Assembly: GCF_900095735.1 (NCBI RefSeq)
Contig: NZ_FNLO01000014.1
Span: 102,481 to 166,480, forward strand
Direction of reading: 5' to 3'
Length of the DNA: 64,000 bases
Origin: Chitinasiproducens palmae
Lineage (GTDB): Bacteria; Pseudomonadota; Gammaproteobacteria; Burkholderiales; Burkholderiaceae
In this document: piece by piece, positions 54,197-64,000 of the stretch
Numbering within the stretch: the stretch's first letter is position 1
Layout: each line of letters begins with the position of its first letter
Position numbers and translations under genes: made by a program
Notes under the pieces: generated by a model
Told to the model about the DNA's origin: nothing
What the model saw: the letters and a program-made list of their open reading frames with translations, nothing else
The model's database searches: none

Positions 54197-55795
54197 ATGT
54201 TGCCAATGACGAAAGTCGCGGCTGTCGTCGACGTGCCGATCGGGGGCGCTCGAAGGGTCGAGGTCGCCGGGCGTGCGGTGATGCTGATCCGGGACGATAC
54301 GACGGATCGGCCTGCGGCGACAGACGGCGCGGACGCGACGATCCGCGCCTATTCGGCCGAGTGTCCACATGCCGGCGCGCCGCTCGACGAAGGGGCGTTC
54401 TGTGCTGGGCGCGTGATCTGCCCCTGGCACAAGAGCGTCTTTCGGCTGGACACCGGCGCGTTGATCGAGCCACCGGCGCTCGATCCGCTGCCGCGCTTCG
54501 CGGTCGCCGTGCGAGATGGCGATGTCTACCTGTCGCCGGAGCCGCTGCCTGCCAGTGCTGGCGATGCTGGCGACGCCGAGTCCGGCGCGGACACGCGCCG
54601 CTTCGTCATCGTCGGCGGCGGCGCCGCCGGCATCTGTGCCGCCACCTCCCTGCGCGAGTTCGGCTTTGCCGGCGACATCACGCTGATCACGGGCGAGCCA
54701 CAGCCTGCATACGACAGGACGGCGCTGAGCAAATTCGTGGTGGCGGGCGAGATGGCGGCGGACGAGGTACCGCCGCTGCGGGACGCCCAATTTCTTGCCG
54801 AACATCGCATCGACGTCGAGCCGGCGCACGCACTGCGCCTGGATGCACGGCGCAAGCAGGTCGGTCTTGCCGACGGGCGCAGCCTTTCCTTCGACCGGGC
54901 ACTGATTGCCACGGGGGCGACGCCGGTGCGTCCCGCTCTGCCGGGCGCTTATTTACGTGGCGCCCATGTGCTGCGCACGCGCGAGGACGCAGATGCGATC
55001 AGTCATGCCGTGTCGCCGGGCACCCGCGTCGTGCTGCTTGGCAACAGCTTCATTGCCATGGAGGCCGCGTCGGCCATGCGCGGCAACGGTGCCGACGTGA
55101 TGGTGGTGGCGCCTTCCCGCCTGCCGTTCGTCAAGCAGTTCGGCGCGGACGTGGGCAAGATGTTCGCGGCGCTGCACGCGCGCCACGGCGTCCGCCTGTG
55201 TGCCGCGGAGGCACGCGCGTTGGAGGGCGACTCGGCGGTGAGCGCCGTACGCCTCGACTCAGGCGAACGGCTGCCGGCCGACTGTGTCGTGCTGGGTGTC
55301 GGCGTGCGCCCGGCGAGCGAAGTCGTCGAAGGCGTCGCGCTGGAGGGGGACGCAATCGCCGTCGATGCCGGCATGCGCACCTCGGCCGACGATGTGTTCG
55401 CCGCGGGCGACGTCGCGGCCTTCCCACTGCCCGGCACCGCGCAGCGCCAGCGCGTCGAGCACTGGCGCGTCGCGCAGGAGCAGGCCCGGCTGGCCGCCCG
55501 CAATATGCTGGGTGCGCGCGCCACCTACGAAGGCGTGCCGTACTTCTGGACCTATCACTACGGGCAGCGTTACGACTATCTCGGCCATGCGGACGGTCAA
55601 CACGAGGTTCACATCCTCGGCGACCTCAGCGGCCAACGAGACGATGCCCGCTTCGCCGCGATCTACCTGCGCGCCGGCCAGGTGCGCGCGGTGCTCGCCG
55701 GGCAGTACGAGACGCAGACCGCCTATCTGCTCGAACGCATGCGTGCGCCGCTGACATTGGAGGAAGTGCTGGCCGTCCTGCAACGCGAGCACTGA
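54197..55795 (+). CDS. Rieske plus FAD-dependent NAD(P)H oxidoreductase
   Basis: A 532-residue fusion. Residues 1-115 form a Rieske [2Fe-2S] domain with ligands C56-x-H58 and C75-x2-H78 (CPHAGAPL and CPWHKSVF). Residues 135-430 are a pyridine-nucleotide-disulfide reductase core: FAD loop FVIVGGGAAG, LIATGATPVRP, the NAD(P)H loop VVLLGNSFIAMEAA and the second FAD motif in DDVFAAGDVAAF. The C-terminal 100 residues are the ferredoxin-reductase dimerisation domain with WTYHYGQRYDYLG. This AIFM3/AifL-like architecture reduces an unknown electron acceptor. GGGAG precedes the ATG at 54197. Convergent with the FAD-linked oxidase gene. Confidence 0.87.
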   Translation: MLPMTKVAAVVDVPIGGARRVEVAGRAVMLIRDDTTDRPAATDGADATIRAYSAECPHAGAPLDEGAFCAGRVICPWHKSVFRLDTGALIEPPALDPLPRFAVAVRDGDVYLSPEPLPASAGDAGDAESGADTRRFVIVGGGAAGICAATSLREFGFAGDITLITGEPQPAYDRTALSKFVVAGEMAADEVPPLRDAQFLAEHRIDVEPAHALRLDARRKQVGLADGRSLSFDRALIATGATPVRPALPGAYLRGAHVLRTREDADAISHAVSPGTRVVLLGNSFIAMEAASAMRGNGADVMVVAPSRLPFVKQFGADVGKMFAALHARHGVRLCAAEARALEGDSAVSAVRLDSGERLPADCVVLGVGVRPASEVVEGVALEGDAIAVDAGMRTSADDVFAAGDVAAFPLPGTAQRQRVEHWRVAQEQARLAARNMLGARATYEGVPYFWTYHYGQRYDYLGHADGQHEVHILGDLSGQRDDARFAAIYLRAGQVRAVLAGQYETQTAYLLERMRAPLTLEEVLAVLQREH

Positions 55796-55850
55796 GGCGC
55801 GTGCGGTCGGTGCGCTTGCCCCTGCCGGCGTTCGCGGGCACTCAGGGCAC

Positions 55851-59391
<3,541 letters not shown>

Positions 59392-59541
59392 GCGTTGTTG
59401 CACTGCGGCACGGCATCGGCTGCGGGTCGACAGCGTATCGGCAGCGTGTCGGCAGTGCGGCGGCACGGCCGCGTTGCCTTCCTTTTTACCTTCCTTTCAG
59501 CTAGCATGAACCGATAGGGGAGACGCGACCGGAGGTCGAGC

Positions 59542-60009
59542 ATGCGAGTCAAGGACATACTGGAAGTGAAGGGCAACGTGCTCTATACGGTCAAGCCGGA
59601 ATGCCCGCTCACCGAGGCCGCGAAGCTGATGGACGAGCATGACATCGGTTCGCTCGTGGTGATGGAGTCGGGCGAGGTGGTCGGCATGTTGACCTTCCGT
59701 GAAGTGATGCAGGTACTGTCACGAAACGGTGGTGTACTCGGCGACGGTACCGTTCGCGCGGCCATGAACGCGGCGCCGGTAACCTGCACGTGCGAAACCA
59801 ACATCGACGAGGTGCGCAGGTTGATGCTCGAAGGCCAGCACGCGCGCTACCTGCCGGTTCTGGACAACAAGCGGCTGATGGGCGTCGTGTCGTTGTACGA
59901 CGTCGCGAAAGCGGTGATGGAGGCGACCGGCTTCGAGAACCGGATGCTGAAGGCCTATATTCGCGACTGGCCGGAGAGCGAGGACGGCCGCACGCACGCG
60001 CACAGCTGA
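59542..60009 (+). CDS. CBS-domain pair protein
   Basis: A 155-residue cytoplasmic protein made of two CBS motifs (about 8-60 and 75-130), which together form a Bateman module binding adenosine nucleotides. Visible core: LTEAAKLMDEHDIGSLVVMESGEVVGMLTFREV and ARYLPVLDNKRLMGVVSLYDVAKAV are the paired strands and helices, quoted here as family-typical blocks. No enzyme domain is attached, so it probably regulates a partner protein or binds a ligand alone. GGAGG precedes the ATG by 6 nt. A 12-bp-stem terminator follows, so it seems monocistronic. Confidence 0.88.
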   Translation: MRVKDILEVKGNVLYTVKPECPLTEAAKLMDEHDIGSLVVMESGEVVGMLTFREVMQVLSRNGGVLGDGTVRAAMNAAPVTCTCETNIDEVRRLMLEGQHARYLPVLDNKRLMGVVSLYDVAKAVMEATGFENRMLKAYIRDWPESEDGRTHAHS

Positions 60010-60054
60010 GCGTTGTCGCGTGGAACCGCCGTGCGACGCGGCGGCGAGCATCGA

Positions 60055-60089
60055 CGGGCGACCGGCGTAAGCCGGTCGCCCGTTCTCAT
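60055..60089 (+). terminator. Terminator of the CBS-domain gene
   Basis: CGGGCGACCGGC (60055-60066) pairs perfectly with 60071-60082 over GTAA, followed by the T-rich TTCTCATTG. Confidence 0.7.
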
Positions 60090-60142
60090 TGTTGGACAGG
60101 CTATCCGGCCGCGCGCGAGCGGGCGGAGAGGGGGCGAGCTGG

Positions 60143-61804
60143 ATGAGCGAGTGCGGTGAGGGCGGTGAGCGCCGATTGGCCGACGCGGCGACGGGCAGTC
60201 GCAAGCCTGGTGCGGCCGGCGAAGCGGCGCGCGATGCCGCCCTTGGGCGCACCGGCGGCACGCTTGCGGGCCGCGCGGGTAGTACCAACCGGGCCGCCGC
60301 AGGCGCTGCAGGCGGCGGTACGGCCGACATTACAACCGACGCTACGGCCGCCGCTACGGCCGGCGGGGTGAGCGGCGGCACGACTGGCGGCGCTGCTGGA
60401 CGCGGCCCTGGCGGCACGAGCGCCGACAGGGCCGGCCGCGCCCCGCAGGGCGACCACGACACGTCGCCGGCGGCCCGCAGCCTGCTGCGTCAGCGTCGCT
60501 TTGCCCCCTTTTTCTGGACGCAGTGTGCCGGCGCGATGAACGACAACGTCTACAAGGTTGGCTTGGCCACCTTGGTGACATTCGACGCGACGCGTTACGG
60601 GGGCCTGGACCCGCGTCTGGCCGGACTGCTGATATCGGCGTGCTTCGTCCTGCCGTTCGTGCTGCTGTCGGCGACTGCCGGACAACTGGCCGACCGGATG
60701 CAGAAAGCGCGGCTGGTGCGCATCATCAAGTCCGCCGAGATCGGCATCATGCTGCTTGCCGCGGCCGGACTGCTCCTGCATCTGCCAGCCGTGCTGTACC
60801 TATGCGTGCTGCTGATGGGGGTGCATTCGACCTTCTTTGGGCCGGTCAAGTACGCCTATCTGCCCGAACAGCTTGCGCCGGCCGAATTGTTGAGCGGCAA
60901 CGCACTGGTCGAGACCAGCACCTTCATCGCGATCCTGCTTGGCAACGTGGCGGGCAGCGTCGGTGCAGCGTGGGGCAGCGCCTGGTTGGCGGTGTGCTGC
61001 GTCGTGCTGGCGCTGCTCGGCCGCCTGGCTGCCGCCGGCGTGCCGGTCACGCCACCCGCCGCCCCGGGTCTGCGCATCGATCCGAATCCATTGCGCGAGA
61101 CGTGGGCAAACCTGCGTCTCGCCGGACGTGATCACGTGCTGCTGGCCTGCCTGCTTGGCATCTCGTGGCTCTGGTTTCTGGGCGCCACCTTCCTGTCGTC
61201 GGTTTTCGCCTACGCCAGCCAGGTCCTGCACGCCGATGCCTCGGTCGTGACGCTGATGCTCGCCCTGTTCTCGATCGGCGTCGGCCTCGGCGCTACCCTT
61301 TGCCCGTGTCTGGCGCCGGGCCGGCAGGCGCTTGCGATGGTCGCCGTCGGGGCGCTTGGCATGACCCTCTTCACGGCCGATTTCGCACTGGCCGGCATGG
61401 CCGAGCCGGCAACCAGCATGGCACCGGACGTCGACCTTGCGACGTTTCTGCGCGAGCCACGGCATTGGCGCGTGCTGGTGGATCTGCTGCTGCTGTCGGT
61501 TGCCAGCGGGCTGTACAGCGTGCCGCTCTACACCTTCATGCAGGCGCGCAGCCCGCTGACACATCGCGCGCGGATCGTGGCCGCCAACAACATCGTCAAT
61601 TCGCTGTTCATGATCGCGTCGGCAGTGCTGGGCGGCATCTTCGCCGCGGTGGGCTGGTCGCTGCCAGCGTTGTTCCTGACGCTGGCCGTGGGCAATGTAC
61701 TGATGGCGGCATTGCTGCTGCGCATGGTGCCGCGCTTCCGCCGGGCGTTGCGGCTCTGGGGCGGGCGCGTCGCGACGCGAGGACGGCGCGCCGCCGTCCG
61801 CTGA
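60143..61804 (+). CDS. LplT-like MFS transporter with long N-terminal tail
   Basis: A 553-residue major-facilitator protein. From residue 113 (RSLLRQRRFAPFFWTQ, then AMNDNVYKVGLATLVTF) it matches the LplT/lysophospholipid-flippase group, with about 12 membrane segments, the loop-2 motif AGQLADRMQKARLVR and GPVKYAYLPEQL typical of that group. Transport of lysophospholipids or other lipids across the inner membrane is likely by family. The first 110 residues are an Ala/Gly/Thr-rich, low-complexity tail with no helix. ATG at 60143 has a GAGGGGG stretch upstream; a later non-ATG start cannot be excluded because no other ATG precedes the first helix. Confidence 0.82.
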   Translation: MSECGEGGERRLADAATGSRKPGAAGEAARDAALGRTGGTLAGRAGSTNRAAAGAAGGGTADITTDATAAATAGGVSGGTTGGAAGRGPGGTSADRAGRAPQGDHDTSPAARSLLRQRRFAPFFWTQCAGAMNDNVYKVGLATLVTFDATRYGGLDPRLAGLLISACFVLPFVLLSATAGQLADRMQKARLVRIIKSAEIGIMLLAAAGLLLHLPAVLYLCVLLMGVHSTFFGPVKYAYLPEQLAPAELLSGNALVETSTFIAILLGNVAGSVGAAWGSAWLAVCCVVLALLGRLAAAGVPVTPPAAPGLRIDPNPLRETWANLRLAGRDHVLLACLLGISWLWFLGATFLSSVFAYASQVLHADASVVTLMLALFSIGVGLGATLCPCLAPGRQALAMVAVGALGMTLFTADFALAGMAEPATSMAPDVDLATFLREPRHWRVLVDLLLLSVASGLYSVPLYTFMQARSPLTHRARIVAANNIVNSLFMIASAVLGGIFAAVGWSLPALFLTLAVGNVLMAALLLRMVPRFRRALRLWGGRVATRGRRAAVR

Positions 61805-62191
61805 CGCGCGTCCCGACCTTGCGTCGGTCTGCCGGTCGAGCCCCTTGCCGCGCCCGCCAGGCTGGGCACGCTCAGCACGATCAGCATGATCGCTACCGCG
61901 ATGACCGGCGTGGCAAATACGATAGGCCCGGCGACTGCGCTCGCGAATGCAACCAGCACGGCGAATGCAACCACCACGGCGAATGCGAACAGCGCATCAG
62001 GCGCGCCGGCATTTCCAACGTCCAGCACCGTTGGCATCTGCCGGGCTGCCGTCACGCCGCCATCGCGCCGGCCGTGCGCCGGTGCGGCTGCTTGCTGCGC
62101 ATCTCGATCGTTCGCATGGGCGAGGCGGCCAAGTGCCCGGCGCGCGGCTTTGCAGCGGTAGAATGCCGGTTTTCCTTGTAGGGCTCCGCTC
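61805..62191. other. Intergenic stretch with 18-bp repeats
   Basis: A 387-bp gap between the MFS gene and aroC. It contains an 18-bp imperfect tandem repeat (61943-61996). Hydrophobic or Asn/Thr-rich translations seen here on either strand come from that repeat and have no ribosome site. Confidence 0.45.
61943..61996. repeat. 18-bp imperfect tandem repeat, three copies
   Basis: Units begin GCGAATGCAACCASCACG; the first two differ at one base, the third at several. Exact 18-bp register is kept. Confidence 0.8.
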
Positions 62192-63289
62192 ATGTCCGGC
62201 AATACACTCGGCACCGTGTTCGCTGTCACGACCTTCGGCGAATCGCACGGTCCCGCGATCGGCTGCGTGATCGATGGCTGTCCGCCCGGCTTGCCGTTGG
62301 AGACCGCCGACATCCAGCGGGAGCTCGATCGCCGTCGGCCGGGGACGTCCCGGCACGTCACGCAACGGCAGGAAGCCGACCAGGTCGAGATCCTGTCCGG
62401 CTGGTTCGAAGGACGAACGACCGGCACGCCGATCGCGCTGCTAATCCGCAACACCGACCAGCGCTCGAAGGACTACGGCAACATCGCCCAGTCGTTCCGG
62501 CCGGCGCACGCGGACTATACCTATTGGCACAAGTACGGCGTTCGCGATTACCGTGGCGGCGGCCGCTCGTCGGCGCGTCTGACCGCGCCGCTCGTCGCGG
62601 CCGGGGCGGTCGCCAAGCTGTGGTTGCGTCAGCAGCACGGCATCGAGGTGCGCGGTTACATGGCAGCGCTCGGCGACATCGACATTCCGTTCGACGACTG
62701 GGCGCACGTCGCCGACAACCCATTCTTCGCGCCGAACGCCGCGCTCGTGCCGCAGCTGGAAGCCGCGATGGATGCGCTGCGCCGTGACGGCGATTCGATC
62801 GGCGCGCGAATTAACGTGGTCGCGAGCGGCGTCCCGGTCGGATGGGGCGAGCCAGTCTTCGACCGGCTCGATGCCGATCTGGCGCATGCCCTGATGGGCA
62901 TCAACGCGGTCAAGGGCGTGGAGATCGGCGCGGGTTTCGACAGCATCCGGCAGCGCGGTTCGGAGCACGGCGATGAACTGACGCCTGACGGTTTCGCGTC
63001 GAATCGCGCAGGCGGCGTTCTGGGCGGCATTTCGAGTGGACAGGACATCGTCGCCTCGCTCGCGATCAAGCCAACCTCGAGCATCCGCACACCGCGGCGT
63101 TCGATCGATGTGGACGGCAAGCCGAGCACGGTGGAGACGTTCGGGCGTCACGACCCCTGCGTTGGCATCCGCGCAACGCCGATCGCCGAAGCAATGGTCG
63201 CGCTGGTGCTGATCGATCATGCACTGCGCCATCGCGCGCAATGCGGCGACGTCGAAGTGGCGACGCCGCGCATTCCGTCGCAGGCCTGA
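62192..63289 (+). CDS. aroC: Chorismate synthase
   Basis: A 365-residue enzyme removing phosphate from EPSP to make chorismate, the branch point to aromatic amino acids and folate; it needs reduced FMN. Signatures: [19 protein letters not shown] near the N-terminus, [23 protein letters not shown] in two parts, the [15 protein letters not shown] block and the C-terminal [16 protein letters not shown]. Complete with a family-typical length. The ATG at 62192 is the only sensible start. Convergent with the ETF dehydrogenase gene, with an octamer repeat array in between. Confidence 0.97.
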   Translation: MSGNTLGTVFAVTTFGESHGPAIGCVIDGCPPGLPLETADIQRELDRRRPGTSRHVTQRQEADQVEILSGWFEGRTTGTPIALLIRNTDQRSKDYGNIAQSFRPAHADYTYWHKYGVRDYRGGGRSSARLTAPLVAAGAVAKLWLRQQHGIEVRGYMAALGDIDIPFDDWAHVADNPFFAPNAALVPQLEAAMDALRRDGDSIGARINVVASGVPVGWGEPVFDRLDADLAHALMGINAVKGVEIGAGFDSIRQRGSEHGDELTPDGFASNRAGGVLGGISSGQDIVASLAIKPTSSIRTPRRSIDVDGKPSTVETFGRHDPCVGIRATPIAEAMVALVLIDHALRHRAQCGDVEVATPRIPSQA

Positions 63290-63617
63290 CGGAACCGTGG
63301 GCGCTGTCCGCCGTCTGCCGCCCACGTCAGCGCGAAGGGACGGGCTGGCTACAGCCTGATTGCGCGTGGCGTCGCCCAGTCGTGGCGACGGGCGCACGGT
63401 CACGGCTGGCACGATGCCGAACCGACGGGGCATCTCAGTCCGACGCGGGCGAACCACGGCTGCCGAGGCAACGAAGCAACGAAGCAACGAAGCAACGAAG
63501 CAACGAAGCAACGAAGCAACGAAGCAACGAAGCAACGAAGCAACGAAGCAACGAAGCGCCCCGCCTGACGGCCTGACGGCCTGTCGCCGCAGCCGCGGCA
63601 GCGCGGCTACCGGGCCC
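63290..63617. other. Convergent intergenic region with octamer array
   Basis: A 328-bp gap between the 3' ends of aroC and the ETF dehydrogenase gene. It holds the GCAACGAA array (63468-63555). No gene or T-run terminator is seen. Confidence 0.5.
63468..63555. repeat. GCAACGAA octamer microsatellite, 11 perfect copies
   Basis: Eleven uninterrupted 8-bp units between two convergent genes. Octamers slip easily, so copy number is expected to vary between strains. It is far from any start codon, so it should not switch a gene by frameshift. Confidence 0.95.
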
Positions 63618-64000
63618 CTACATATTCGGATAGTTCGGTCCGCCGCCGCCCTCCGGCGCCACCCAGACGATATTCTGCGTCGGATCCTTGATGTCGCAGG
63701 TCTTGCAGTGCACGCAGTTCTGCGCGTTGATCTGCAGCCGCTCGCCGCCCTCGGCCGCCGCATCGGCCACGAACTCGTACACCGCGGCCGGACAGTAACG
63801 CGACTCCGGCCCCGCATACTCCTTCAGGTTGATGCGCACCGGCACGCTCGGATCCTTCAGCGTCAGGTGCGGCGGCTGGCTCTCCTCGTGGTGCGTGTTC
63901 GAGAGAAACACCGACGAGAGCCGGTCGAAGGTCAGGGTGTTGTCCGGCTTCGGATAGACGATCGGCGTGAACTGCGCGGCCGGCTTCAGGCATTCGTGGT
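63618..64000 (-). CDS. ETF-ubiquinone oxidoreductase, 3' part
   Basis: The C-terminal 127 residues of electron-transfer flavoprotein-ubiquinone oxidoreductase, which passes electrons from acyl-CoA dehydrogenases through ETF to the quinone pool. The [4Fe-4S] domain is visible: [10 protein letters not shown], then [21 protein letters not shown], whose four Cys are cluster ligands, and the final segment [15 protein letters not shown] typical of the family. The frame is open to the right edge (from [12 protein letters not shown]), so the FAD domain lies outside the window. The gene is on the minus strand and converges on aroC. Confidence 0.95.
   Translation of the reverse strand, partial: HECLKPAAQFTPIVYPKPDNTLTFDRLSSVFLSNTHHEESQPPHLTLKDPSVPVRINLKEYAGPESRYCPAAVYEFVADAAAEGGERLQINAQNCVHCKTCDIKDPTQNIVWVAPEGGGGPNYPNM

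Noticed and set aside
61886..62161. Asn/Thr/Ala-rich plus-strand frame between the MFS gene and aroC
   Set aside because: It is created by the 18-bp tandem repeat, has no ribosome site, and the rest of its sequence has no protein-like character.
63241..63576. Frames across the GCAACGAA array giving repeated peptides on both strands
   Set aside because: An 8-bp unit is open in several frames by chance; no start signal or family similarity.

Overview
The window is high-GC DNA with dense genes on both strands. Its conserved blocks (rlmE-ftsH-folP-glmM-pstSCAB-phoU-phoB-phoR, carA-carB-greA-yhbY, methyltransferase-rnhA-dnaQ beside gloB and mltD, otsB-otsA) point to a betaproteobacterium of the Burkholderiaceae. 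It is ordinary chromosomal backbone: no rRNA, prophage, insertion sequence, CRISPR array or integrase was seen. Seven tRNA genes are present: Val-CAC, Cys-GCA, two identical Gly-GCC, Pro-TGG, initiator Met-CAT and Arg-TCT.

Layout. 0-10 kb: the 3' end of uvrC, tRNA-Val, a CaCA-family exchanger, an ArnT-like lipid-linked glycosyltransferase, an unrecognised membrane protein with a long Ala-rich tail, a GT4 glycosyltransferase and an ABC exporter. 10-20 kb: otsA/otsB trehalose synthesis, a Sco1-like lipoprotein, an ElaA-type acetyltransferase, an acyl-CoA thioesterase behind a very clear promoter, a DUF3175 protein, the tRNA-Cys/Gly/Gly cluster, pgsA, dnaQ, rnhA, a methyltransferase and gloB. 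20-34 kb: mltD, carAB, greA, yhbY, rlmE, ftsH, folP and glmM. 34-41 kb: a complete phosphate-starvation locus (pstSCAB, phoU, phoB, phoR) behind a near-consensus Pho box. 41-53 kb: tRNA-Pro and tRNA-fMet, small membrane and secreted proteins, a diguanylate cyclase, a bestrophin-like channel, rpsU, a PAS-GGDEF-EAL protein, an NlpD-like LytM lipoprotein with a small lipoprotein, an aldose-epimerase-like protein and a 27-residue candidate membrane peptide. 53-64 kb: tRNA-Arg, a Rieske plus FAD reductase, a translationally coupled WrbA-like flavoprotein and FAD-linked oxidase, YihY, a CBS-domain protein, an LplT-like MFS transporter, aroC and the 3' end of an ETF-ubiquinone oxidoreductase gene.

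How the genes work together. The Pst transporter imports phosphate and, with PhoU, gates PhoR/PhoB, which should feed back on the pstS Pho box. Precursor and cell-envelope functions are frequent (glmM, folP, carAB, pgsA, mltD, NlpD-like, LplT-like, ArnT-like). Two c-di-GMP proteins, one probable cyclase and one probable phosphodiesterase, lie 2 kb apart.

I found no convincing undescribed multi-gene system. The items most worth a second look are small: an operator-like nested inverted repeat on the thioesterase promoter, a 27-codon membrane peptide, an orphan minus-strand terminator near 53.15 kb that may end a small RNA, two eleven-copy microsatellites (one 30 bp from the Pho box), strong hairpins without U-tracts behind carB and pstS, and repeated short tandem duplications in many intergenic gaps.
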